DNA of 37,961 bases, taken from Clostridia bacterium. Its GTDB lineage: Bacteria > Bacillota > Clostridia > Oscillospirales > CAG-272. Below, one piece after another: positions 29,762-37,961 of this stretch (the first letter of the stretch is position 1; each line of letters opens with the position of its first letter). The translations under genes were made by a program, and so were the position numbers. The stretch lies in contig CAAEBS010000120.1 of the NCBI GenBank assembly GCA_900754175.1, forward strand, positions 1 to 37,961, written 5' to 3'. The notes under the pieces are model-generated. The model was not told the origin of the DNA. It did not search any database and was given only the letters and a program-made list of their open reading frames with translations.

Positions 29762-30634
29762 ATGGATGAGCTTCATTTTTCAAATGCACAGCGGGCGCAG
29801 GTCCTGACCGAGGCGCTCCCGCATATCCGGAACTATTACGGAAAGACCGTAGTGGTCAAATACGGCGGAAACGCCATGGTGGACGAGGTGCTGAAGGGAC
29901 AGGTAATGGAGGATATCGTGCTGCTGTCCCTGGTCGGCGTCCGTGTGGTACTGGTACACGGCGGCGGTCCCGAGATCAGCGACGTGATGAGCCGGTTCGG
30001 CAAAAAGCCGGAGTTTGTCAACGGATTGCGGGTAACCGATAAGGAGACGGTGGACATCGTGCAGATGGTGCTTGCCGGCAAGGTAAACAAAACGCTGGTC
30101 AATCTGCTGGAAATGAACGGCGGAAAGGCAATGGGCATTTCCGGTATGGACGGCAGACTGATCGAAGCGAAGATGAAGGACGAGCGGCTGGGCTACGTGG
30201 GAGAGATCACGGGCATCAACATCTCTCCGGTTACCGACCTGCTGGAGCGTGGCTACATTCCGGTGATCTCCACCGTGGGATGCGACCGCAACGGCAACAC
30301 CTACAACATCAACGGCGATACGGCGGCGGCATACATTGCCGGTGCGCTTCACGCCGAGCGTCTGATCATGATGACTGACATTGCGGGAATCCTGCGGGAC
30401 AAGGACGATCCCTCCACGCTGATCCCCTCTATCACGCTCGGAGAAGCAAGGCGCCTGTTTGAGGAGGGCGTGATTTCGGGCGGCATGATCCCAAAGGTGG
30501 ACTGCTGTATTGAGGCGATTCACCACGGCGTGAAAAAAGTAATCATCATGGACGGCAGAATTCCCCACGCCATTCTGATGGAGCTTCTGACGTATGAGGG
30601 TGCCGGAACTATGGTAACGGGGGAGCTGGAATGA
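29762..30634 (+). CDS. argB: Acetylglutamate kinase
   Basis: A 290-residue amino-acid kinase phosphorylating N-acetylglutamate. VVKYGGNAM near residue 30 and VHGGGPEIS give the nucleotide and substrate loops; RLIMMTDIAGILRDKDDPSTLI and the GGMIPKVDCCIEAIHHGVKK segment complete the signature. The N-terminal helix before the core is the type seen in arginine-sensitive hexameric kinases, so feedback inhibition by arginine is plausible. It starts 12 bases after argJ and overlaps argD by 4. Confidence 0.95.
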   Translation: MDELHFSNAQRAQVLTEALPHIRNYYGKTVVVKYGGNAMVDEVLKGQVMEDIVLLSLVGVRVVLVHGGGPEISDVMSRFGKKPEFVNGLRVTDKETVDIVQMVLAGKVNKTLVNLLEMNGGKAMGISGMDGRLIEAKMKDERLGYVGEITGINISPVTDLLERGYIPVISTVGCDRNGNTYNINGDTAAAYIAGALHAERLIMMTDIAGILRDKDDPSTLIPSITLGEARRLFEEGVISGGMIPKVDCCIEAIHHGVKKVIIMDGRIPHAILMELLTYEGAGTMVTGELE

Positions 30635-31803
30635 GCCGGACGATTGAACTGGATAAGACGTACATTGCGGGAACCTACGCCCGCTTTCCGGTGGAGCTGG
30701 TACGGGGAAGCGGCTCGCTGGTTTACGACGAAAACGGAAAAGAATATATCGACATGGGGTCGGGGATCGGGGTCAACAGCTTCGGCTTTGCGGATCCCGT
30801 ATGGCAGGCGGCTGTGACCGGACAGCTCGGAAAACTGCCGCACACCTCCAACCTGTATTATACCGGACCCTGCGCCACTCTTGCCGAAATGCTTTGCGGC
30901 AGGACCGGCATGAAAAAAGTGTTTTTCTGCAATTCGGGCGCCGAGGCAAACGAATGTGCCATCAAGGTGGCGAGAAAGTATGCCGCCGGGGCGCATGGGG
31001 CAGAGTACAGCACGATCATCACCATGAAGAACAGCTTTCACGGCAGGACCCTGACCACGCTTGCCGCAACCGGGCAGGATCATTACCACGAGCTTTATCA
31101 GCCGCTCACGCCCGGCTTTGTGCACGCAGAGACCGGCGATATTTCCAGCGTGGAATCGCTGATGAATACCCACAAAACGGCGGCGGTCATGCTGGAATGT
31201 ATTCAGGGAGAGGGCGGCGTTCTGGTGCTGGAACCGGAATTCGTCCGTGGTGTGGCAAAGCTTTGCCGGGAGCGTGACGTTCTCCTGATCGTGGACGAGG
31301 TGCAGACCGGAAACGGACGCACCGGTGCCCTGTATTCCTATATGAACTACGGGATCACCCCGGATATCGTGACCACTGCCAAGGGGCTTGGCGGCGGTCT
31401 GCCGATCGGGGCGACGCTGATCGGCGAAAAAGGCGCCGACGTGCTCGGCTTCGGCGACCACGGCTCTACCTTTGGCGGAAACCCGGTCTGCTGTGCCGGC
31501 GCTGTCAGTATCCTCAGCCGGCTTGACGATGCGTTTCTTGCTGAGGTAAAGAAAAAGGGAGAGTTTGCGCTTTCCGCTTTCCGGGGCGCCCGGGGGATCA
31601 CCTCGGTTTCCGGCATGGGGCTGATGATCGGACTGAAGCCCGTAAAACCGGCGGCGGAGGTGGTGCGGACGTGTATCGACCGTGGCGTGCTTTGCCTGAC
31701 GGCAAAGGACAAGGTCCGCCTGTTGCCGGCACTCAATATTCCGATGCCGCTTCTGGAAAAGGCGGTCGGTATCATCTGCGACGTCTGCGCAGAGGAAAAA
31801 TAA
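30631..31803 (+). CDS. argD: Acetylornithine aminotransferase
   Basis: A 390-residue class III PLP aminotransferase converting N-acetylglutamate semialdehyde to N-acetylornithine. NSGAEANECAIKVARKY (101-117) binds PLP phosphate, VDEVQTGNGRTG (221-232) holds the ring-binding Asp, and the Schiff-base Lys251 is in TTAKGLGGGLPIGA. HGSTFGGNPV follows. The start overlaps argB by 4 bases; argF follows after 20 bases. Confidence 0.95.
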   Translation: MSRTIELDKTYIAGTYARFPVELVRGSGSLVYDENGKEYIDMGSGIGVNSFGFADPVWQAAVTGQLGKLPHTSNLYYTGPCATLAEMLCGRTGMKKVFFCNSGAEANECAIKVARKYAAGAHGAEYSTIITMKNSFHGRTLTTLAATGQDHYHELYQPLTPGFVHAETGDISSVESLMNTHKTAAVMLECIQGEGGVLVLEPEFVRGVAKLCRERDVLLIVDEVQTGNGRTGALYSYMNYGITPDIVTTAKGLGGGLPIGATLIGEKGADVLGFGDHGSTFGGNPVCCAGAVSILSRLDDAFLAEVKKKGEFALSAFRGARGITSVSGMGLMIGLKPVKPAAEVVRTCIDRGVLCLTAKDKVRLLPALNIPMPLLEKAVGIICDVCAEEK

Positions 31804-31823
31804 ATTTCGGAGAGGATTTTACG

Positions 31824-32810
31824 ATGAACCTGAAAGGTCGGAGCTTTCTTAAGCTCCTGGATTTTACCCCGGCGGAGATCGACGGTCTGCTTTGTCTTGC
31901 CGCCGAGCTGAAAGAAAAGAAAAAGCAGGGGATCGCACACAGGCTGTGCGAGGGCAAAAATATTGCGCTGATTTTTGAAAAGACCAGCACACGCACCCGT
32001 TGCAGCTTTGAGGTGGCGGCGGCAGATCTGGGGATGCACCCGGTCTACCTGGATCCGAAAAGCTCGCAGATCGGGAAAAAGGAAAGCATTGCCGACACCG
32101 CACGGGTGCTGGGAAGAATGTTTGACGGGATCGAATACCGTGGCTACGGGCAGGAGATCGTGGAGAAGCTGGCGGAATATTCCGGCGTGCCGGTGTGGAA
32201 CGGGCTGACCAACGAATATCACCCCACGCAGATCCTTGCCGATTTTCTGACGATCCGGGAGCACTTCGGTACGCTTGCCGGAAAAAAGCTGGTCTACATG
32301 GGCGACGCCCGCTACAATATGGGAAATTCCCTGATGGTGGGTTGCGCCAAAATGGGGATGCAGTTTGTCGCCTGTGCGCCGGTTGCGTATCAGCCGTCGG
32401 CGGCTCTGGTAAAGAAGTGCCGTGAGATCGCCGCCGAAACGGGCGCCGTTATTTCGCTTTCGGAGGATCCGCATGAAGCCGTGTGGGGGGCGGACGTGAT
32501 CTATACCGACGTCTGGGTCTCGATGGGAGAGCCGGAGGAGGTATGGGCGGAGCGCATTCGGGAGCTTTCTCCCTACCGTGTGACCGGGGAGCTGATGGCG
32601 ACTGCCGGGGCGCAGTGCCGCTTTATGCACTGCCTGCCGGCGTTCCACGACCTGGAGACCGAGACCGGGCGTGCCATTTATGAAAAATTCGGTCTTACCT
32701 GTATGGAGGTGACCGACGAGGTATTTGAAAGCAAGCAGTCGATCGTGTTTGACGAGGCAGAAAACCGGATGCACACGATCAAGGCGGTAATGGCGGCAAC
32801 GCTTGCGTAA
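31824..32810 (+). CDS. argF: Ornithine carbamoyltransferase
   Basis: A 328-residue enzyme making citrulline from ornithine and carbamoyl phosphate. The carbamoyl-phosphate loop STRTR is at 55-59, with QIGKKESIADTARVL after it. WNGLTNEYHPTQILADFLT, the ornithine-binding loop around VWVSMGEP, and HCLPAFHD near the C-terminus are present. The ATG at 31824 follows GGAGAGGAT. It sits directly before carA and carB, which make its substrate. Confidence 0.95.
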   Translation: MNLKGRSFLKLLDFTPAEIDGLLCLAAELKEKKKQGIAHRLCEGKNIALIFEKTSTRTRCSFEVAAADLGMHPVYLDPKSSQIGKKESIADTARVLGRMFDGIEYRGYGQEIVEKLAEYSGVPVWNGLTNEYHPTQILADFLTIREHFGTLAGKKLVYMGDARYNMGNSLMVGCAKMGMQFVACAPVAYQPSAALVKKCREIAAETGAVISLSEDPHEAVWGADVIYTDVWVSMGEPEEVWAERIRELSPYRVTGELMATAGAQCRFMHCLPAFHDLETETGRAIYEKFGLTCMEVTDEVFESKQSIVFDEAENRMHTIKAVMAATLA

Positions 32811-32873
32811 GAGCCGCAGAACAGAGAGAAAGGAGCAGACGTCCGCCGTGGCGGGTGTGTGCAGGGGCAGATC

Positions 32874-33938
32874 ATGAGAAAAATTGCGTATTTGGTTTTC
32901 GGCGACGGAACGGTCTTTGAGGGCTTCCGCATCGGCTATGACGGCGACAGTATCGGGGAACTGGTGTTCACCACCGGCATGGAGGGGTACCTGGAGACCC
33001 TGACCGACCCGAGCTATGCCGGGCAGATCGTGGTGCAGACCTTTCCGATGATCGGAAATTACGGGGTGATAGAAGAGGACTTTGAGGGAAAGCCGGCGGT
33101 GAAGGGCTACGTGGTCCGGGAGCTGTGCGACACGCCCTCCAATTTCCGGTGCCGGTACCCGCTGGAGGATTTCCTGAAAGCGCAGAAGATCTGCGGGATC
33201 TGCGGCGTGGACACCCGTGCCATTACCCGGAAGATCCGGGAGGGCGGCGTGACCAACGCCATGATCTGCGACCGGATTCCGGAGGATCTTTCTCCCATTG
33301 CCGCCTATACCGTATCGGGCGTTGTGGCGCAGGTGAGCGGGAAAACGCCCACCGAGTGGGCGCCGGTCGGCGAGGAAAGATTCCGGGTGGCGCTGATGGA
33401 TTACGGCGCCAAGAAAAATATTGTAAATTCACTGCGGGAGCGTGGCTGTCGGGTTTACGTCCTGCCGCAGGACACGACGGCAGCGGAGGTGCTTGCCCTG
33501 AAGCCGGACGGCGTTATGCTTTCCAACGGTCCCGGCGACCCGGCGGAAAATACCGGGTGCATTGCGCAGATCGCAAAGCTTATCGGAAAACTTCCGGTGT
33601 TCGGCATCTGCCTCGGGCATCAGCTGACGGCGCTTGCCATGGGCGGCAAGACCGAAAAACTGCATTACGGGCACCGGGGAACCAACCAGCCGGTGCGGCA
33701 GGTCGGCGGCAACCGCACCTATATCACCAGCCAGAATCACGGTTACGCCGTGGTCAGTGAAAGTCTTGCCGGCGTGAGCAGACAGATTTTTGTCAACGCC
33801 AACGACGGCAGCTGCGAGGGAATGGAATATCCCGGCTTGCAGTGCTTTACCGTGCAGTTTCACCCGGAGGCTTCGGCGGGTCCGCACGACACGTCATTCC
33901 TTTTCGACCGCTTTATTCGTATGATGGAGGAAAAATAA
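32874..33938 (+). CDS. carA: Carbamoyl-phosphate synthase small subunit
   Basis: A 354-residue glutamine amidotransferase subunit. The N-terminal CPSase small domain has FTTGMEGYLETLTDPSYAGQI in its typical position. The C-terminal class I glutaminase has the nucleophile Cys246 in GICLGHQLTAL and the catalytic His-Pro-Glu in FHPEAS. The start at 32874 follows AGGGGCAGATC; an in-frame ATG at 32859 is less likely. It ends one base before the carB ATG. Location inside the arginine cluster suggests an arginine-dedicated synthase. Confidence 0.95.
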   Translation: MRKIAYLVFGDGTVFEGFRIGYDGDSIGELVFTTGMEGYLETLTDPSYAGQIVVQTFPMIGNYGVIEEDFEGKPAVKGYVVRELCDTPSNFRCRYPLEDFLKAQKICGICGVDTRAITRKIREGGVTNAMICDRIPEDLSPIAAYTVSGVVAQVSGKTPTEWAPVGEERFRVALMDYGAKKNIVNSLRERGCRVYVLPQDTTAAEVLALKPDGVMLSNGPGDPAENTGCIAQIAKLIGKLPVFGICLGHQLTALAMGGKTEKLHYGHRGTNQPVRQVGGNRTYITSQNHGYAVVSESLAGVSRQIFVNANDGSCEGMEYPGLQCFTVQFHPEASAGPHDTSFLFDRFIRMMEEK

Positions 33939-33939
33939 A

Positions 33940-36900
33940 ATGAAGGACAGCAGTATCCGCAAGGTTCTGGTCATCGGCTCGGGACCGATCGTCATCGGGC
34001 AGGCGGCGGAATTTGATTACGCAGGGGCGCAGGCGTGCCGTGTCCTCCGTGATGAGGGGGTAAACGTGGTGCTCTGCAACTCCAACCCCGCTACCATCAT
34101 GACCGACAAGCATCTGGCGGACGAGATCTACCTGGAGCCGCTGAACCGGGAAACGGTTGCACGGATCATTGAAAAAGAGCGTCCGGACGGGCTTCTTGCC
34201 GGGCTTGGCGGACAGACCGGACTGACCATTGCCATGCAGCTCTGGGAGAGCGGCGTGCTTCAGAAGTACAACGTGCGCCTGCTCGGTTCGGACATGGACG
34301 CTATCAAAAAGGCGGAGGACCGGGAGCTGTTCCGTGACACCATGAAAGCGATCGGACAGCCGGTGGTGCCCTCTGAAATTGCGGTGACGGTGGAGGAAGC
34401 GGTGGCGGCGGCTGACCATATCGGCTACCCCGTGATCGTCCGTCCCGCCTATACGCTCGGCGGCTCCGGCGGCGGTATTGCCGGCGACGAGGAGGAGCTT
34501 CGGAGCATTGCCGCAACCGGACTGGATCTCTCCCCGATCACGCAGATTCTGGTGGAGAAGTGCATTTCCGGCTGGAAAGAGATCGAATTTGAAACCATGC
34601 GGGACTCGGCGGGCAACGTAATCGCCGTCTGCTCCATGGAAAACGTGGACCCGGTGGGCATCCACACCGGCGACTCGGTAGTGGTGGCGCCGACGCTGAC
34701 GCTTTCCGACAAGGAATTTCAGATGTTGCGCTCCGCTTCTCTGGATATCATCTCGGCAATCGGGATCGTGGGGGGCTGTAACTGTCAGTTTGCCCTGAAC
34801 CCGGACAGCTTTGAATATGCGGTGATCGAGGTCAACCCCCGGGTGTCCCGGTCGTCCGCACTGGCGTCCAAGGCGACCGGTTACCCCATTGCCAAGCTGA
34901 CCACCCGGATTGCTCTGGGCTACACGCTGGACGAGATCCGCAACGATATCACCGGCAAGACCTGTGCCTGCTTTGAGCCGGCGCTGGATTACGTGGTAGT
35001 GAAATTCCCGAAGTGGCCCTTTGACAAATTCGCCACCTCCAGCCGCAAGCTGGGAACCCAGATGAAGGCGACCGGCGAGGTCATGGCGATCGCTCCGTGC
35101 TTTGAAATGGCGTTGATGAAGGCTATCCGGGGCGCTGAGATCCCGATGGATACTCTCAACGCCGCACCGCTTTCGGACGCCCCCTTGGCAGAACGGCTTG
35201 CCGAGCAGAACGACCGGCGGCTGTTTACCGTGTTTGAGGCGCTTAAGGCGGGGATGACGGTGGATGAAATTTTTGAGGTGACCCGAATCGACCGCTTTTT
35301 CTTAAACAAGTTCAAAAATCTTGCGGATTTTGAGGGCAGGCTTGCTGCTGACGGGCTGACCGAAGAAAATTATCGTGCAGGCAAACGACTTGGCTATACC
35401 GATGCGGCGCTCCGCCGGCTTTGCGGCGGAAAAATTCCCGGGGACGGGATGCCGGAGGGTGTTTTCAGCTATAAAATGGTGGATACCTGTGCGGCAGAAT
35501 TCCGGGCGCAGACGCCGTATTTTTACTCCTGCTGTGACAAGATCTGCGAGGCAAGAGAATTCCCGAGGAGCGGGAAGCCGGTGGTGCTGGTGCTCGGCTC
35601 CGGACCTATCCGGATCGGGCAGGGAATCGAGTTTGATTACAGCTCGGTGCACTGCGTATGGACGCTCCGTTCGCTCGGCTACGACGTGGTGATCGTCAAC
35701 AACAACCCGGAAACCGTTTCGACCGATTACGACACGGCAGACCGGCTGTATTTCGAGCCGCTGACGCCGGAGGACGTGATGAACATCATCCGGGTGGAAA
35801 ATCCGGTGGGCGTCGTGGTGGCGTTCGGCGGACAGACGGCAATCAAGCTGACGCAGTTCCTGGATAAAAACGGCATCCGGATCCTCGGCACCTCTGCGGA
35901 CGGGATCGACCTTGCGGAGGACAGGGCACGCTTTGACGCCCTGCTGGAGAGCTTTGGCATCAAGCGCCCCAAGGGCTGTGGGGTAAAGACTGAGCAGGAG
36001 GCGGTGGACGCCGCCGCATCGCTGGGCTACCAGGTGCTTCTGCGCCCCTCTTACGTGATCGGCGGTCAGAACATGACCATTTCCCGCACCGAGGCGCAGA
36101 CCCGCCGCTATATGAAGACCATTCTTTCCGGCGGCATTGAAAACCCGGTGCTGGTGGACCGCTATATGCCAGGCATCGAGCTTGAGGTGGACGTGATCTC
36201 GGACGGCGTGGATGTTCTGATTCCCGGAATCATGGAGCATATCGAGCGTGCCGGCGTGCACAGCGGCGATTCGATCGCCGTCTATCCGCCGTATAACCTC
36301 AGCGACAAATTCCTGCATAAGATCTGCGATTCCTCCGAAAAGCTGGCGTTGGCGCTCGGTACGCAGGGGCTGGTGAACATCCAGTACCTGATCTATGAGG
36401 ACGAGCTGTACGTCATCGAGGTGAACCCGAGGGCGTCGAGAACGGTTCCGTATATCAGCAAGGTGACCGGCGTGCCCATGGTGGATCTTGCCGCACGGGT
36501 GATGCTCGGTGCCAGACTTGCGGATCTTGGCTACGGCACCGGACTTTACCGCACGCCGCCGTACTGCGCCGTCAAGGTGCCGGTGTTCTCCTTTGAGAAG
36601 CTGAACGACGCAAACTCCATTCTGGGACCTGAAATGAAGTCCACCGGCGAGGTGCTCGGCATCGGAAAAACCATGGCGGAAGCGCTGTTCAAAGGACTGA
36701 GCGCCGCCGGCTTCCGGGTGCCGAAATCCCACAGAATAGGAGATGCGGGCATCCTCATCAGCGTGGAGGAAAACGATTACTGGGAGGTCATTTCGCTTGC
36801 CAAACGTTTTTACGACCTCGGGATCGCCCTGTACGCAACCGTGGGAACTGCCGGCGCCATTTCCCAGATGGGAATTCCGGTGACCTCTTTGAAAAACGTG

Positions 36901-37961
36901 GAGGACAGCAACGAGATCTACGAGCTGATGGAGAGCGGAAAGCTGAACTACATCCTCTACACCGGAGCGGTGAAGGATTCGACCATGGGCGACTATATCG
37001 CTCTGCATCGCCGTGCCATGCAGCTGGCAATTCCTTGCCTGACCTCGCTTGACACCGCAAACGCTCTGGCGGAGATGATTGCCAGCCGCTTCAACGACGA
37101 CAACACCGAGCTTGTGGACATCAACGCCATGCGCCCGTGGCGGCAGAAGATCCGCTTTACCAAAATGCACTCCTGCGGAAACGACTATATTTTCATCGAG
37201 AATTTCGACGGAAAAATCACCTGTCCGGAGTCTCTGTGCGTCGGGCTTTGCAAGGAGCATTACGGCATCGGCGGAGACGGCATTGTGCTGATCGAGTATT
37301 CCACGGTGGCGGATGTGAAGATGCGCACCTACAACCGGGACGGAAGCGAAGGCAAAATGGCGGGCAACAACATCCGGTGCGTAGGAAAATACCTCTACGA
37401 CAACGGATATATCCGCAGTGAGACCGTTTCGGTGGAGACCGCCAGCGGCGTCCGCAGACTGAAGCTGTATCTGCGGGACGGCAAGGTGAACACCGTGGCG
37501 GTGGATATGGGAAAAGCCGTGCTTGCGGCAGAGGAAATTCCCGTACTGCTCCCGGCGGAGCGGGTGATCGACTATCCGCTGACGGTGGGCGGCGAGGCGT
37601 ACCGTGTTACCTGTGCGTCGATCGGCAACCCCCATTGCGTGGTATTCTGCGACGCTATCGACAGCCTGGATCTGTCGGCGATCGGACCGCAGTTTGAATA
37701 TGCTCCCGAGTTTCCGGACCGGGTCAACACCGAGTTTGTGCGGGTGGTGAACCGGACCAGCCTGAGGGTGCGGGTCTGGGAGCGTGGCAACGGCGAAACG
37801 CTTGCCTGCGGAACCGGCGCCTGTGCCGCCGTGATTGCGGCGGTGGAAAACGGCTATTGCGACAAGGGAAGCGATATTACCGTAAAACTGCTTGGCGGCG
37901 ACCTGACGGTGAACTATTCGGACGAGCGGGTGGTTCTGACCGGCGGCGTTACCATGGTGTA
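33940..37961 (+). CDS. carB: Carbamoyl-phosphate synthase large subunit fused to diaminopimelate epimerase (3' end cut)
   Basis: A single open frame of at least 1340 residues running off the window. Residues 1-1067 are a complete CarB: first ATP-grasp half (VIGSGPIVIGQAAEFDYAG, RPAYTLGGSGGG), oligomerisation region, second half (VLGSGPIRIGQGIEFDYSS, RPSYVIGGQNMTI), and MGS allosteric domain (about 935-1067). From K1070 the frame continues directly into DapF: FTKMHSCGNDYIF, YGIGGDGIVLI, DGSEGKMAGNNIRC, IGNPHCVVF, WERGNGETLACGTGAC. I read every codon from 36961 to the window end and found no stop, frameshift or credible internal ribosome site. In the epimerase part A1141 replaces the first catalytic Cys, while C1290 is kept. 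Perhaps ten to fifteen DapF residues lie past the edge. Confidence 0.93.
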   Translation, partial: MKDSSIRKVLVIGSGPIVIGQAAEFDYAGAQACRVLRDEGVNVVLCNSNPATIMTDKHLADEIYLEPLNRETVARIIEKERPDGLLAGLGGQTGLTIAMQLWESGVLQKYNVRLLGSDMDAIKKAEDRELFRDTMKAIGQPVVPSEIAVTVEEAVAAADHIGYPVIVRPAYTLGGSGGGIAGDEEELRSIAATGLDLSPITQILVEKCISGWKEIEFETMRDSAGNVIAVCSMENVDPVGIHTGDSVVVAPTLTLSDKEFQMLRSASLDIISAIGIVGGCNCQFALNPDSFEYAVIEVNPRVSRSSALASKATGYPIAKLTTRIALGYTLDEIRNDITGKTCACFEPALDYVVVKFPKWPFDKFATSSRKLGTQMKATGEVMAIAPCFEMALMKAIRGAEIPMDTLNAAPLSDAPLAERLAEQNDRRLFTVFEALKAGMTVDEIFEVTRIDRFFLNKFKNLADFEGRLAADGLTEENYRAGKRLGYTDAALRRLCGGKIPGDGMPEGVFSYKMVDTCAAEFRAQTPYFYSCCDKICEAREFPRSGKPVVLVLGSGPIRIGQGIEFDYSSVHCVWTLRSLGYDVVIVNNNPETVSTDYDTADRLYFEPLTPEDVMNIIRVENPVGVVVAFGGQTAIKLTQFLDKNGIRILGTSADGIDLAEDRARFDALLESFGIKRPKGCGVKTEQEAVDAAASLGYQVLLRPSYVIGGQNMTISRTEAQTRRYMKTILSGGIENPVLVDRYMPGIELEVDVISDGVDVLIPGIMEHIERAGVHSGDSIAVYPPYNLSDKFLHKICDSSEKLALALGTQGLVNIQYLIYEDELYVIEVNPRASRTVPYISKVTGVPMVDLAARVMLGARLADLGYGTGLYRTPPYCAVKVPVFSFEKLNDANSILGPEMKSTGEVLGIGKTMAEALFKGLSAAGFRVPKSHRIGDAGILISVEENDYWEVISLAKRFYDLGIALYATVGTAGAISQMGIPVTSLKNVEDSNEIYELMESGKLNYILYTGAVKDSTMGDYIALHRRAMQLAIPCLTSLDTANALAEMIASRFNDDNTELVDINAMRPWRQKIRFTKMHSCGNDYIFIENFDGKITCPESLCVGLCKEHYGIGGDGIVLIEYSTVADVKMRTYNRDGSEGKMAGNNIRCVGKYLYDNGYIRSETVSVETASGVRRLKLYLRDGKVNTVAVDMGKAVLAAEEIPVLLPAERVIDYPLTVGGEAYRVTCASIGNPHCVVFCDAIDSLDLSAIGPQFEYAPEFPDRVNTEFVRVVNRTSLRVRVWERGNGETLACGTGACAAVIAAVENGYCDKGSDITVKLLGGDLTVNYSDERVVLTGGVTMV

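Noticed and set aside
28238..29776. A 512-codon antisense frame opposite argC-argJ
   Set aside because: It crosses the argC/argJ boundary in antisense and has no domain features.
35302..37635. A 777-codon open frame antisense to carB-dapF
   Set aside because: It lies wholly opposite a clear CarB-DapF reading frame, its translation is His/Arg/Val-rich with no recognisable domain, and GC-biased third positions make such antisense frames common here.

Overview
The window looks like chromosomal core DNA of an anaerobic Firmicute of class Clostridia, most likely an Oscillospiraceae/Ruminococcaceae-type gut or rumen lineage. The reasons are the clostridial block nusB-xseA-xseB-ispA-tlyA-nadK-argR-recN, a SCIFF ranthipeptide precursor with its radical SAM maturase (a Clostridia hallmark), strong sigma-A promoters with 17-nt spacers, AGGAGG-type ribosome binding sites, and a rather GC-rich composition judged by eye. 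I see no tRNA, rRNA, CRISPR array, insertion sequence or phage gene, and no gene-free stretch longer than about 260 bases.

Layout. 1-1900 (minus): terminator hairpins, a cytidylate kinase-like protein and an exported M23 peptidase. 2034-10818 (plus): a long housekeeping operon of nusB, a TsaD/Kae1 paralogue, xseA, xseB, ispA, a divergent-PAP2 membrane protein, tlyA, nadK, argR, recN and ybaK, many joined by 1-4 base overlaps. 10849-15445 (plus): argS, yebC, a polysaccharide flippase and rplS, ending at a strong terminator. 15447-21364 (minus): a TIM-barrel isomerase; a three-gene envelope operon (small membrane protein, SGNH lipoprotein, DUF4358 lipoprotein); and the SCIFF locus, made of a 54-residue Cys-rich precursor, an internal terminator, the radical SAM maturase, and an Orn/Lys/Arg decarboxylase-like PLP enzyme 2 bases behind it. 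21471-24670 (plus): a large intracellular GH106-like glycosidase divergent from SCIFF. 24745-end (plus): a complete arginine supercluster argG-argH-argC-argJ-argB-argD-argF-carA-carB.

How they fit together. The last 13 kb encodes the route from N-acetylglutamate to arginine plus the carbamoyl phosphate supply. The arginine repressor gene argR and arginyl-tRNA synthetase gene argS lie upstream in the same window, and a near-consensus ARG box sits between the argG promoter and its start codon.

The most unusual items are: (1) the final gene is an in-frame fusion of carbamoyl-phosphate synthase large subunit to a nearly complete diaminopimelate epimerase domain; (2) that epimerase domain has Ala where the first catalytic Cys should be, with an extra Cys in its N-terminal active-site motif; (3) the SCIFF precursor has Gly at the position I remember as the thioether-acceptor Thr, a seventh Cys and a short tail, so its maturation may differ from the characterised peptides. 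SCIFF itself is a known system; what may be new is this variant and its coupling to a PLP decarboxylase.
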